DNA from: Dryomyza anilis
Lineage: Eukaryota > Arthropoda > Insecta > Diptera > Dryomyzidae
Direction of reading: 5' to 3'
Assembly: GCA_951804985.1 (NCBI GenBank)
Contig: OX638135.1
Coordinates: 12,274,051 to 12,338,050 of the forward strand
DNA: 64,000 nt
The notes under the pieces: generated by a model
Seen by the model: the letters and a program-made list of their open reading frames with translations, nothing else
Told to the model about the DNA's origin: nothing
Database searches by the model: none
Shown here: piece by piece, positions 44,268-56,498 of the stretch
How the letters are laid out: each line of letters opens with the position of its first letter
How positions within the stretch are numbered: position 1 is the stretch's first letter
Translations under genes and position numbers: made by a program

Positions 44268-44759
44268 TGTTACGAAATGATGTAATTTGCCCCATAGTGC
44301 AAGCAATCAACAATAATTAATGAGACGCAAGACAATTCAGCGCACTAAGCATGTGTTAGAAAGAGATGGAAGATCAGCGCATTAAAACACATGAGTGCGA
44401 ATGAGATGCCAATAGCATGCGACATTCACGAAACGAGTAGAAGGTTCTCGAAACAAGTCGAAGCTTGTCGAAACGTGTCGAACTGATGCATGTAGTATAT
44501 AAGGGAGCCGCATCAGAGGTAGAGCACTTCAGTTGTGATTTGATAGTTAAAAAGTGCTTCTCGTGAGTGAACATTGTAAAGCTAAATTGTAGAAACTCAA
44601 CAGTTGATATAAGTGATTATTCTTAAAGTTGTTATTTAAAGTGAATGTATAAAGTTAATTGTTATAATTTAAACCAAACATAAGAGTGTTTTTATTTTGT
44701 ACACAATCCAGAGATACGAACTTGTAGAACAGTTTTCCGTAGACTGAATTTTCGTAACA
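44268..44759 (+). repeat. gypsy-2 3' LTR
   Basis: 492 bp, TGTTACGAAATG to TTTCGTAACA. Nearly identical to the 5' LTR except for the 42-bp length difference and scattered substitutions. Confidence 0.9.
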
Positions 44760-44763
44760 ATAT

Positions 44764-45176
44764 GCTAGTGTATAGTTCCATATAGTTCCATCGATAGTGG
44801 ACGGTAAGGTCAAAACATATCTTGGTAACTACTGAACCGATATATGAAAAACAGTTAAATATTATATCGATAGAGTTCTAGTTCTATATTATATCGATGG
44901 AGGGTGTTAAGATCAAAATATTATATCTGGGTAACCACTTAACTGATTTCGACAGGAAATCCTTGAGACAATTTTCAAAAGCTAGAAAGTAATTCTAAAT
45001 TCCAGGGCAAATATTATAACTCTGAAACCGCTGAACCGATCTATGCAAAACTTAATACAGTGACCTTCGCGCATCCATTTTAACATATGCTAGAGTGAAC
45101 CACATTTTATCGGTAGAGTGCAAAATAATAATATAAAAAGGTTCAAATGACGTAAGTTACGTCATTAGAATTTTTT
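44764..45176. repeat. Degenerate tandem repeats flanking gypsy-2
   Basis: Continuation of the repeats at 38700-38919: TTGGTAACTACTGAACCGAT (44823), TGGGTAACCACTTAACTGAT (44928) and CTGAAACCGCTGAACCGATC (45021), spaced about 95-105 bp apart. Units end in CATATGCTAG. Confidence 0.65.
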
Positions 45177-45268
45177 TTTTGATAAAACTGTTGCAATGGG
45201 CACATTATCAATTAAGGTTCGACATTGGAACATGCTATTCTATGGTTATTGAAACAGTTTTATCAAAA
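45177..45268. repeat. Inverted repeat with 16-bp arms
   Basis: TTTTGATAAAACTGTT (45177-45192) pairs exactly with 45253-45268 around a 60-nt spacer. Confidence 0.7.
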
Positions 45269-46132
45269 TCCATGTTTTTGTTCAATCCAGTGGCCATATA
45301 ATGACTAAAAAAGTAAGAATAAAAAAATAATAAAAAAAAACTTTTAAAGAACAAGCTTTTAAAAAAATGTGTACTAAAAAATTAAACAATAAATTTACAA
45401 AAAATATAAAATATAATTAGAGTAGGTATGTTTATTTATAATGGATACATATTAATATAAGAAATAAATTAAATTTTATTCAAATTATATTATTTAGATA
45501 TACGTTTATAAGCAATAAATTTTAAAATTTACTAAAAGGTTTGTAAATACAAAAATAAAATCGTGCGGCGAAAATATTAAAAACTACCAGCATATTACAT
45601 TCGTAAATATGTAGCCTAAATATGAATTTTAGCTATCAAAGGAATACAATTATGATGATATTTATATTTATCTTATACATCACAAACCTACAACTCTTTA
45701 TACTTTATATCTCGCAACCGCTCAGCACACTATAACTCAGCACATAACGCGAAGTACCGAGATCGACTTCTTGCTCACCCAAACTTTCCCGCGCGAAATC
45801 TCCTCGAGACCACCGGGCTAAGAAATATGCTAGAACGTCCTATTCCACTACAATCATAACTGCATAATTTAAAATAAAAATGTAAAAACCGATATGAAAG
45901 GAAAGCAATGGCTCTACTTTCACATGTCATGTAAAGACAAAAATTTGTATTATATATATATTATTATTTGAATTGTTTATTGTCAATATGGACAGATTGT
46001 AAATAAAACTGGAGATAAAAAAAAATAAAAAAAAAAAAAATATATATATATATATATGGGCAACAAAAATTAATAAATGTAAAATGTACCTTTTGAAAGT
46101 CAAACACGATTTTTATGTATTTTTGTATTAGT
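45269..46132. other. A+T-rich region without genes
   Basis: No coding region. A poly-A/TA run lies at 46015-46060. Confidence 0.55.
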
Positions 46133-46470
46133 ACACGCAGAGAAAAAACATGATTGTTGCAACAAAACAATGATTGGAGTAGTCATAGAATGATTGCTGA
46201 TATCATAAATGATTGCAACCATCATTCTTAATTTTTTAAAATGATTAAGTCATTCTTTTAATGATTTCTAGAATCATAGTATGATTAAATTCAATGATTG
46301 GAATAGCTAATAATTGTAGCAAAAGTGTTATTTAAATATGAATGATTGCCAGAATAATAATATTGATCAATCATGCAACAATCATGGTTTCATAAATCAT
46401 GTTGCCTCAATGAATAATTGATATAACCATACTATGATTAAAATTTTGAGAAAAGTTCTCAACTGTACAG
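46133..46470. repeat. ATGATTG-rich block, possible MITE
   Basis: Starts with CACGCAGAGAAAAAACATGATTG, resembling the CACNCAGAAAAAA terminus of the element at 53029. ATGATTG or its complement CAATCAT occurs about ten times in 300 bp in both orientations. The right boundary is unclear. Confidence 0.4.
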
Positions 46471-47520
46471 AGAGTAATTTTTGTAGATTCAGTGTTACAC
46501 TAGACTTCGTCAAGAAAGGTCATCGTGTCGTCGGTATTATTTATTTTTATAAATATAGTGCTTATTTTTACATAAATAAGAAATGTTATAATTTTAGGAA
46601 TGCGTGTTGGTAACAATTTAATTAATAAACTTCGATTTTACGCAGAACGGAATAAATGCTGCGAATAACAATGAACAACGTCAGTCAAAAAGCAACAGCA
46701 TAAAAAGCAACGTCAGTTAAAAAGCAACAGCACGTGTTAAATGTCCCTATTTCCTGTTAAATAAAGACACTTACTTCATCTTCTTTTCTGCATTTAACCT
46801 CGTCTTTCTTTATTTTTATATCACTATTAATTACTTTACAATCTTTTTGTTTATGTTACGTTCTACAAAAAAGTACAATATACAACTCAACTTAAAAACT
46901 AAATAACTATAGCTTATATACTAATACTTAATCTAAGTTTCAATGCTACTTTTCCAGAGTCTTTTGCGGCTTCTGCCTTGAAACATAGTTTTGACCATTC
47001 ACAGTATGATATTCTGCTTTTGCCCAGAAGCATCATTTTAAGCAATGACAAGTTCCGTAAAGAACTAAAGTTCGATCCACAACTCGAGTTCTTAACGTTG
47101 AACGTGAAAGAAAACTCTTGCATAATCAGCAACCCGCGATGACATTGAATTTATCTTTGCTAACAAACATATGGCTCCACGAGCTTATTTTCTTCAAGCT
47201 AGCAACTTGATGCTGCTGCGAATTTGGTTTATAGTTACAATTGCTGACTAAGTAAATTGTCGCCGCTTATTTTCTCATGATTGCCTTGAATTACTCTACG
47301 AATTATAGACGCATTAGTTGCAACGGGTAAATAAGTCTCGTGACTATGGCGCCACCTACTGCCTCTTCGCTTCACTAGCGACATGTTCACATATCACTAT
47401 CACAGAACTGGTCTTTAAAATCCTGTAATTTTTTTTTTACAAATAAAGCAACGCTTAGTGGATGCCCCCAATTCGTGCAATGCACAGTGTTGATAGTAAG
47501 AAATTACTATATGTTAAAGG
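46471..47520. other. No recognised gene
   Basis: Contains a short direct repeat, AAAAAGCAACAGCA/AAAAGCAACGTCAGT, at 46688-46733. The small minus frame 46914-47132 has no recognised domain. Confidence 0.45.
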
Positions 47521-47524
47521 GAGG

Positions 47525-48350
47525 AAAGATGGAGTAGTGTCGCTGAATGTTTTTTTTCAATTTCCCAATATTAAAAATGTCGGGAAAAACAGACGCAGGG
47601 AGATTGTTCCACAAACGTATCGTGCGACTGAAGAATGAATTATCTCTGTAAACCGAGTGGACTACAAAAGGGTGGGCTTGGTTCGATGCCCGATTACAAC
47701 GAGATAATACACGAACTGGTAGAATCAGGCCATGAATTTCCCTCGAACTCTTAAAATTGTAATATCTATAAAACAGGATTACACACCCTACGATCCTTCG
47801 ATGCTCAAGAGTACCATTAGAGGACGAAATAATTTCATTGAATTTCGAAATATTGCATATTTTGGATTCGCTCCTCCAAAGAATATTTTGAAGCCCCTAC
47901 CCAAATGTCCGAGTTGTATTCCATTTTTTGTGTAGACAATGTGCAAGTCATCGGGAGTGTAGTATGCCTTACACCGTTTCAGAAAACCGAGGCACTTTGC
48001 AACTTCTTTGGACACATCAAATATGTGATCATTTCAACGGAGATCACATTGAATTCATATGCCCAGAACGTCAAGAGCAGTTTAATGCGCAATATCGACA
48101 GAGCTCAGAAAAAGGGGAGGGAGGGGTGAATCCATTCTTTTGTGAGATAAAAGATTACAGTGGGCCTTGCTTGCATTACAATCAACTCTATTTGCAAGAC
48201 CCCACTCGGAGATTGATTTAAGGTCATTATTAAGTGAGTCATTCATAGTGCGTCCTTTACTCTCAATCGTCATTGAGTTTGGGAGCTTGTTGAATGAAGA
48301 TAGTTCCCAAGGTGAAAGTTTATTATGCTTTCCAATGGTACCGATCACGT
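47525..48350 (-). pseudogene. LINE reverse transcriptase C-terminus (CR1/Jockey-like)
   Basis: Minus frames: NNDLKSISEWGLANRVDCNA and LLSHKRMDSPLPPL (48082-48348), the RT thumb; then KEVAKCLGFLKRCKAYYTPD (start of 47788-48015); then FFSRTIRLWNNLPASVFP (about 47580-47640), the conserved ending of many arthropod LINE ORF2 proteins. Frameshifts separate the parts and the 5' portion with the catalytic box is absent. A 5'-truncated LINE copy is the simplest reading. Confidence 0.75.
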
Positions 48351-48419
48351 GTTAGAGCAATTTTAGCAGCGAATCACTACATGTGACTTACTGACTATAT
48401 TTATACCATATTTACATAT

Positions 48420-48730
48420 ATGTAGTTATCGTCACGATAGGGTGTTGAAATTTTGTCAAGATGTTATGAACTGTTCTCCCTTCCATAACTTGAGGTACGT
48501 TGACTCGTAAGGTATACTTGAATTTTTCCATATACATGTGTTAAATTCAAATTTTCTAAATGAAGAAAATACTTTAGAGCGCTCATTAGCGGAGAAAATT
48601 CGATGTTCTAACATTGACATATTTTTCCCTGGAACCATAATATATGTTTTAAATTTCAATATTCTATAGGAAGAACGTACTTTATAAGGTCTATTAATAA
48701 ACTCTTACGAAATATCAAGGATTGAAACCT
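48420..48730 (-). repeat. Inverted relative of the 129-bp tandem family
   Basis: On the minus strand, motifs such as GAAGAACGTACTTTATAAGG-CTATTAATAA, ATATATGTTTTAAATTTCAA and GCGGAGAAAATTCG parallel the units at 38300-38700. Two diverged units are visible. Confidence 0.45.
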
Positions 48731-48834
48731 AAACAGATTCGATTTCGGTTTTGAGTTTTTATTAGGAAACGGTTAAATTCGGTTTTTGTATTAAAATTAT
48801 TTTTTTCCATATTGTCATAAACAGAACCAGTTGG

Positions 48835-49571
48835 GAAGGTTAGATCACATGGGAAATTTTAAAGTAGGTGTAATTATGATAGTAGGATTATCAAAATTAT
48901 AGTCGGTCTAAGCCGACTATAAATACCCTACACATATGTGTGGTTACCATTCAAAGTGATATATAGGTCACCAGGGTATACGAATCCTGAAAATAACTAC
49001 AAACATTCAATCGCTGAAGAATTTCCATTCATTTGATACCCATATTTACAAATGGGTAGGTGTACCGAATTTCGATTTTTTTTTGTGAACCACAAGTCTT
49101 TTCTCCGGAAAACTTTATTATCATGTATTTGAGCATGATGTCAATATATATTTGACCAAAAAAGTTTACCTAAGCACGTATACATAAAAATTGATCTTTA
49201 TATGTACATTTTATATGAGGTATTTGAACATAAGTTGTCGGATCATAGGTCACAATGGACCGATCTCGCCAATTTTTTCGCACATACAGCGTAGGTATAT
49301 TAGTAATCTAAGTTATAAGTTTCATTTGTCTAGCTCTTCAATTTTAAAAGTAGTAGGGATTTCAACAGACAGACAGACGGACAGACAGACGGACAGACAG
49401 ACGGACAGACAGACGGACAGACGGACAGACGGACATCGCTAAATCGACTCAGGAGGTCATGCTGATCAAGAATATATATACTTTTCCATACCGGAGATGC
49501 TTCCTTCTGGGTGTTACAAACGGCGTACCAAACTGAATATACCCTTTCACTCTTAGTGTAGGGTATAAAAA
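48835..49571 (-). mobile_element. 0.75 kb dispersed repeat, copy E (complete)
   Basis: AACCAGTTGGGAAGG at one end, GTAGGGTATAAAAA at the other. Dyad at 48899-48918. The minisatellite of GGACAGACAGAC units (49367-49435) is the longest in the window. Confidence 0.8.
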
Positions 49572-50582
49572 TATATTATACTTATACAAGTAGCAATGAA
49601 AAAACACACTATAAATCTAGGGATGCGGACGAGAGAATTCAAAAAACAATTCAACAAGATTGACTTTATTTTTTTTGACAATATATTTTGTGGGATTTTT
49701 TGTTCTGATAATTTTTGAATGCAAATAAAAGAATTTATTACATTTTTTCGCCAGTCTAGTTAACACAACATTAAACAATTAAATACAATAGTCAAGAATA
49801 TGTCAAAAATTTAAATAAATAAATAAATATATTACAGTCCGTCTCCGTTGGTTTTAATATTGAAACTCACAATAATACCCTGTATACATCACATGACAAC
49901 AAACAGACTCATGACACACACTACAGTACCCCGCCATAAAAACACTTTCATATATCTATATTTTTATACCCTACACCTATGAGCCAAAACCAACTACATG
50001 ACATCGACATAAAATTACCGACTAATGATAGGTAATGAATCATAGCAGATATGCATATAATTTTTTTTATATTAGTATTGTACTTTTCTTATAATTCCTA
50101 TTTAACCAAAGAAACATGAAAAATTAAATTTTTGTGCCCCATCCCAAAATATATCAAATATTTCACTATATTTATAATGACAAAATTGTAACATATTCCA
50201 TATCATTGATATTAAAGATAAGAACAGATACATTCATAAATAATTCGTATTAAATTTTGCTCTGATGGATTTAGATAAACTATTTTTCACTTTAGAATAC
50301 GATTAACACGAATTAACACGCGATGTTTTAATTTCAAATACAGGCGAACAATGATAAATTAATTGTGAATAAGTATGAATTGCCCCATTTTGCACCTTTT
50401 AGTGTATCTCTTGTAAAATTGGTGTATTTCATATGGGTAACATAGTGATTTTCCCCATTAAATTAAAAAAATATATATATATTACAATCTTTTTTCTAAA
50501 ATCCATGAAATCAGTCTAATATAACATTTTCTCTCAACAATATTGTTCGACTTCGTATAAGTTTTTAAGTTCGTCATTTTTA
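49572..50582. other. A+T-rich region without genes
   Basis: A TTTTTATACCCTACACCTATGAG fragment at 49964-49985 is a short end of a 0.75 kb repeat relative. Nothing else recognised. Confidence 0.5.
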
Positions 50583-51289
50583 TTTTTATACCCTACACTA
50601 AGAGTGAAAGGGTATATTCAGTTTGGTACGCCGTTTGTAACACCCTGAAGAAAGCATCTCCGGTATGGAATAGTATATATATTCTTGATCAGCACGACCT
50701 CCTGAGTCGATTTAGATGTCCGTCTGTCTGTCTCTCTGTCCGTCTGTCCTTCTGTCTGTTGAAATCACGATTACAGAAAAAGTAGAAAAGCTAGAGCAAT
50801 GAAACTTTAGATTTAGATTACCTATATATCTAAGCTGTCTGAACAAGAAAATTCTATTGTGACCTGAGAACCGACCACCTTTGTTCAAATACCTTATATA
50901 AAATTTACATCTACAGATCAATTTTACTGTATACGTGCTTAGGTAAACTTTTTTGGTCAAATATACATTGACATCATGCTCAAATACATGAAAATAATGT
51001 TTTCTTGCGAAACGAGTTGTGGTTCCCAAAAAAAAATTCGAAATACGGTACACCTACCCATTTGTAAATATGTGTATCAAATGAATGGAAATTCTTCAGC
51101 GATGGAAAGTTTGTAGTTATTTTCAGGATTCATATATCCTGGTGACCTATATACCAATTCGAATGGTAACCACATATATGTGTAGGGTATTTATAGTCGG
51201 CTTAGACCGACTATAATTTTGCTAATTCTAACTATCATAATAACACATACTTTAAAATTTCCCATGTGATCTAACCTTCCCAACTGGTT
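50583..51289 (+). mobile_element. 0.75 kb dispersed repeat, copy G (complete)
   Basis: Both termini present, dyad at 51195-51214, minisatellite at 50718-50757. TTTTTATTT-like sequence lies on both flanks and could be a target duplication, but this is low-complexity DNA. Confidence 0.8.
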
Positions 51290-52884
51290 TTTATTTCCCA
51301 TTTTAATATGAAAAACACATCCTCAAATACATTACTACAAAAAATAAAGAAAATAATAATCTGAAAACTTTTTATAATATTGGTCATAAAAATTGATTTT
51401 TTTCCAAATGTGGGGGGGTGTGACACATAAAATTTCCGAATAGATTATTTTTTTTTTATTAAATTTTTAAATCTTGTAAATTCTTGTAAAAAAAATCTTG
51501 TATATTCATGTATGTAACTGCAAAACATAATTTTCCCCTGTGTATACATAAATAAAAATTGTAATCACCTGATATCCAACCGGATTTTGGATTATTTCAA
51601 AGTGGGCGGGAAAAAAGTTACAAAAATATAAAAAGTGACCTCAACGTCACGTGGTACCCTTTAAACATAAAAAATTAAAAATTTTTAACTTAATTTTTTG
51701 GAATATGAGAGTGAAAAGATTAACTTTTAAAAAACTTAAAATCCCTTACATACATTAACCCTCAAAATAGAACTCGCGATTCTGGACAACGTTTGTTCTA
51801 CGACTTTGCGCATAGGTGTTACTTACATGAACCAGATCAAAAATTCCTCGTTGGTTTCTTGCGGAAAATCGTGGAAAATGTAAATAAAAGCATAAAAGTA
51901 TGAATAATTGTGGTTTGTTTTGATGAAACAGTTCTTTTTTATGAATTCACTCCGGCCATTGTTGATGTCATATTTACTCCATTAATTTCAAAGCACTTAT
52001 TCTGTTCGAAAATCAGGAATTCTGTAATTTGTAAACAACAAATTTAACAAAAAAAAAATATAAAAAAACATTTCTATAGAATTTCACATATGCATTTTGA
52101 ACTTCCGGTGCCTGATGGTTCCGCAAAGAACCAACCAAAAATTCGAAAAAATCCACTAAAATAAAAAGTGAAATTTATTTCAAACACTTACAATAGCTTC
52201 TAGATACTACTAATATTTTTTTGAAAGTACTCAATTTTACAAAAGTTAATTTTCTTGAGGTTACTTGCCCTTACTGGACACCGGCAAATGAAGTTTGTTT
52301 TAAACGAGAATCGGCGCAAACAGTGGCGCTTGGATCTATAAACTTTTTAAATGTCGATGCGGGAAGATTAAATAAAAATCGTTGAACAACGTTTGGATTT
52401 TCATCCGTTGGATCCTGGCGGAACCAGTGGGCATTTAAGGGTAAAATGTTTATTTTTGTATATAATAGTCAGTCAATTTTTTTAGAATTTTATATTGCAC
52501 TGTTAGAAGCGCCGCAGGAATTTTTTTATTCAAAAAAATCGCGTCATTTTTTTTAATTATTTGTAATCTAAAGTTATTTTTTATTATTAGTGTATTTTTA
52601 TATTATTATAGTTATATACACAATAGAAACGCCGCAGGCAAATTTTTTGGAAAATTTTCATTGGAATTATCTGTTTGAATAGTAAATTTTCTGAACATAT
52701 CCTCTCGTTTTTTTATTGACCTTCAAAATATCCAAACAAAAAGAAAGATTCACAAAATCCTGTACATTCATGTATATACCTTGTAATATATGTTTGCTGC
52801 AAAATATAAATTTTCCCTGTGTATATATGAATCAAAATTGTAATCACACGATATCCAACCGGATTTTGATTATATCAAAGTGAA
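51290..52884. other. Region of repeated blocks, no genes
   Basis: Two related blocks, at 51480-51600 and 52760-52870, share CTGTGTATA, AAAATTGTAATCAC and GATATCCAACCGGATTTTG. AGAAGCGCCGCAGG at 52505 and AGAAACGCCGCAGG at 52625 belong to a motif also seen at 55444, 56532 and 56583. No coding frame recognised. Confidence 0.5.
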
Positions 52885-54438
52885 GTTATCGGTCTAAGCC
52901 GACTATAAATACCCTACACATATGTGTGGTTACCATTCAAAGTGATATATAGGTCACCACGGTATACGAATCCTGAAAATAACTACAAACATTCAATCGC
53001 TGAAGAATTTCCATTCATTTGATACCCACACCCAGAAAAAAAATCATGGTAAATTGATAGTATTTCAATAGAAAAACAATAATTTATACCATTAAAATTG
53101 GTCAATAGGATGCGTCCCATTTGTTCTGTAATATTGAAACTGTTAATACAATGTGTGGTTGTACCATAAATTTTATAATGTGATATTGTAATGTCAATAA
53201 GAAAGACCTATGAAAATTTAATGATACGTATTATTAATTTTATGGTAAAGTCGAATTACATTTTCCTAATAATTTATTAAAACAAAAATGTATTTTAGTT
53301 AATTTATTGTATATATTATTTCATTTAAATGTCGAAATTGATATTCACTTTTTACAACACACACATAAAAAGATACTTCTTGCTGCAAAAGGTTATAACA
53401 CATTTAATGTTTGCTTTGGTTTCCAATAATTGATTGTAGTACTTGAGTCTGCAGTTATTTTTGAGTCCGTTGCCATAATAGAAGTTCGATGTATTATTTA
53501 TTTTCTGTAATTAATATAAATATAAATAAATATATAAATATAATTTATTTACATTAAATACATTGAGCCCTTACCAATGTCGCGTTTAATAATGTGGATT
53601 ATAACAAAAAAATTCATGCGACCATTTTGAGTAACCACGCAGAATGACGTACAAAACGAAAATGTTTGCATTCGTTTTTATGTTTTTTTTACACCACGTT
53701 TATTATTATAGGAGGAAACCATTAAAACAACAGTATTTATTCTATTTAAAATAATATTATTGAAATATTTAAATTTATGGTACTGAATTTTTCAAATACT
53801 ATTGAATAAATTAGAAAACTTTTGATTTAAAAATAAAAAACTATTAATACATGAATCATAAGATAAATGGTCGTACCATAAAGTACTTAATGGTACATTT
53901 TCTTCTGAGTGCATATTTACAAATGGGTAGGTGTACCGAATTTCGATTTTTTTTATTTGTGAACCACAAGTCTTTTCGCCGGAAAACATTATTATCATGT
54001 ATTTGAGCATGATGTCAATATATATTTGACCAAAAAAGTTTACCTAAGCACGTATACATAAAAATTGATCTTTATATGTACATTTTATATGAGGAATTTG
54101 AACATAAGTGGTCGGATCATAGGTCACAATGCACCGATCTCGCCAATTTTTTCGCACATACAGCGTAGGTATATAAGTAATCTCAGTTATAAGTTTCATT
54201 TATCTAGCTCTTCAATTTTAAGTAGTAGTAGGGATTTAAACAGTCAGACGGACATACAGACGGACATACAGACAGACAGCCAGACAGACAGACGGACAGA
54301 CATCGCTAAATCGACTCAGGAGGTCATGCTGATCAAGAATATATATACTTTTCCATACCGGAGATGCTTCCTTCTGGGTGTTACAAACGGCGTACCAAAC
54401 TAAATATACCCTTTCACTCTTAGTGTAGGGTATAAAAA
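52885..54438 (-). mobile_element. 0.75 kb dispersed repeat, copy H, with nested insertion
   Basis: Begins inside the dyad (GGTCTAAGCCGACTATAAAT), so about 70 bp of one end is missing. Continues to GATACCCA (53028), is interrupted by the element 53029-53911, resumes at CATATTTACAAATGGG and ends at GTAGGGTATAAAAA. The minisatellite at 54243-54300 has GACGGACATACA variants. Confidence 0.8.
53029..53911. mobile_element. 883-bp non-autonomous DNA element nested in copy H
   Basis: Left end CACCCAGAAAAAAAATCATGGTA and right end (reverse complement) CACTCAGAAGAAAATGTACCAT form imperfect inverted repeats of about 22 bp. Comparison with uninterrupted copies shows the target was ...GATACCCATATTTAC..., leaving CA on both sides (53027-53028, 53912-53913). 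No transposase frame. ACCATAAA and GTACCATAAA motifs recur inside. Confidence 0.7.
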
Positions 54439-54871
54439 TACCTTTAAATATATTCTGTATCCTTTAAAACTTTTTTTAACTTCATTTTTTGGAATATGGA
54501 TGTGGCAAAATTAAATTTTTAAAAGTCGGGCCCGACATTGGAATACCCTACACCTTTGTTGGGGATATTAATGGGGGATATTTAATTGTATACCTTTATT
54601 TTAAAGTTTTTAATTATGCTGAACCTCCTCACCCTCAGAATATTATTCACATATCAGAAATTTACGTCTTATATCCCCATAAATTAAAAAATTGATATAA
54701 ATGTAATAAAAAAAATAGAAAAATATAATTGGGCGACCACGCCTATATTTAAAATTTTGTAAGGCTAATATTTCATAGTTTTGATTTTAATAATTTACGG
54801 ATCAAATTTCCACTATGAAAACCCGACCGATTTGGCTCATTTTCAAACTCAGTTCCTACTTTTGGCTAAAA
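54439..54871. other. Repeat-derived sequence, no genes
   Basis: TCGGGCCCGACATTGGAATA (54525) with GGGGATATTAATG, and further on GGGCGACCACGCCTATATTT (54730). Both blocks recur inverted, at 56404-56475 and at 58640-58830 respectively. Confidence 0.5.
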
Positions 54872-55192
54872 TATAATAATAATAATAATAATAATAGTAT
54901 GGCACTACAGTCCTATAAGAACTTAGGCCGAGCTCTCTCACCATTTTAGAGCTGTGCGTGTTATATTTGTTCTCAAAGTGGTGGGACTTACAGTTTATTG
55001 CCGAATCCGAACGGCGGGTGAGAGCTTTTCATAGGCAATGTTTTACTCTCGTAGGTTTGCCATTTACTGCCGAGAGGTAGCGTGGTATATAAAAATGTTT
55101 TTATGAAAAGATGTTGTTTGCCCCAGTCCAGGCTTGATCCGGGGACCTTTCGGCTCGCAGTCCAACGCACTAACCACTGAGCTACCGCGGCT
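54872..55192 (-). mobile_element. tRNA-derived SINE, full length
   Basis: The minus strand starts GCCGCGGTAGCTCAGTGG, where TAGCTCAGTGG is a good A box. A degenerate B box follows about 45 nt on (GGATCAAGCCT), so the head is tRNA-like with an internal pol III promoter. The body carries CGCTACCTCTCGGCAG, CCGTTCGGATTCGGCAATAA and GGCCTAAGTTCTTATAGGAC. The tail is (ATT)n at 54873-54896. Other pieces of the family lie at 6910-7130 and in the gypsy-1 tandem units. Confidence 0.85.
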
Positions 55193-55204
55193 ACTATATT
55201 GAGA

Positions 55205-55400
55205 CGAAATTTCAAGATTTGCTGTATTCGGACAGCAAGACAGACAGACAGACGGACATGGCTAAACGGACTCGGGTGGTGATGCTGATCAAGAATATAT
55301 ATACTTTTCCATACCGGATGCGCCTCCTAAGGGGCGTTACAATATATGCACCAAGTTAATATACTCTGTACCTCATAGGTGTACAGGGTCTATTTTTGTA
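55205..55400 (-). mobile_element. Diverged end of a 0.75 kb repeat relative
   Basis: GACAGACAGACGGACATGGC then TGATGCTGATCAAGAATATA and TTTTCCATACCGGA match the family, but the terminal part (CTCATAGGTGTACAGGG) is different. It is probably a second subfamily; another end of this type is at 55530-55560. Confidence 0.6.
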
Positions 55401-55925
55401 TATAATAGTCAACCAATTGTTTCAGTATTTTATATGACACTGTTAGAAACGCCGCAGGCCATTTAAAAAAAAATCGCGCCTTTTTTTTTGGTTTAATTAT
55501 TTGTAATCAAAAGTTTTTTTTTAGTGTATTTATATCCTACACCTGTGAGGTACAGGGTACATCCGTATATATGGTAATTTGTGAAATACTGCTTAAAACG
55601 CGATTTTTCGCGAAATTTCGTATCAATAATTTTTAGCCAAAAGTTAGTTCTGTCAATGGAAATGAACTAAATCGGTTTACGGACACGCCCACCTCCCATA
55701 CAAGTCACTTGTATATAACATTTTAGGAACAAATAACTCGAAAAATATTCAAGATATACTTATAAAATTTAAAATGTATTGTTGGAATTCACCTAGAAAT
55801 ATGTGTTCCTAGAAATATTCTCTTTGCAATAGTGTATATTTTATTCGCAAATTATGAAAACATATTTTTGAAATATTAGCCTTAAATCTCCACATATGTT
55901 TTAAAAGTAGGCATGATCCGCCCAT

Positions 55926-56295
55926 AATTTTTATGTATACGTGCTTAGGTAAACTTTTTTGGTCAAATGTATATTGACATCATGCTCAAATACATGATAA
56001 TAATGTTTTCCGGCGAAAAGACTTGTGGTTCACAAAAAAAAAAATCAAAATTCGGTACACCTACCCATTTGTAAATATGGGTATCAAATGAATGGAAATT
56101 CTTCAGCGATTGAATGTTTGTAGTTATTTTCAGGATTCGTATACCCTGGTGACCTATATATCACTTTGAATGGTAACCACACATATGTGTAGGGTATTTA
56201 TAGTCGGCTTAGACCGACTATAATTTTGATAATCCTAGCTATCATAATTACACCTACTTTAAAATTTCCCATGTGATCTAACCTTCCCAACTGTT
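55926..56295 (+). mobile_element. 0.75 kb dispersed repeat, copy J (one end only)
   Basis: Starts in the middle of the family (TTTTTATGTATACGTGCTTAGG) and runs through the dyad (56202-56221) to CCTTCCCAACTG. The minisatellite end is absent. Confidence 0.75.
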
Positions 56296-56498
56296 TTTTT
56301 TTTTACTTTCATATCAATTTTTTAAATTATTGGGATAAAATGTCTGATATATAAATAATATTATTAGTGTAAGAATGTTCAACATAACTAAGAACTTTAA
56401 AAGGTAGGTATGGGAGATTTCCATATTAATATCCCCACCAAAGTGTAGGATATTCCATATTCGGGCCCGACCGAAAAAGTCCGTCCCATATGACCGAA

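Larger units (their letters stand above)
38916..44763 (+). mobile_element. gypsy-2: Ty3/gypsy retrotransposon
   Basis: Plus-strand element with LTRs at 38920-39453 and 44268-44759 and ATAT duplications at 38916-38919 and 44760-44763. Order is PBS, Gag with an N-terminal SAP-like domain, nucleocapsid, protease remnant, RT, RNase H, integrase, polypurine tract, LTR. Total 5.8 kb. Stops and frameshifts occur in gag, RT and RNase H, and the protease active site is deleted; integrase is intact. A related tandem unit at 45085-45100 reads TTTTAACATATGCTAG and resembles the unoccupied target. Confidence 0.9.

Noticed and set aside
46914..47132. Small minus-strand protein gene
   Set aside because: 72 codons, no recognised motif, no splice or promoter context; likely chance.
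55120..55192. Functional tRNA gene
   Set aside because: The A box is good, but the B box and acceptor pairing are degenerate and the sequence continues into a SINE body with an (ATT)n tail.
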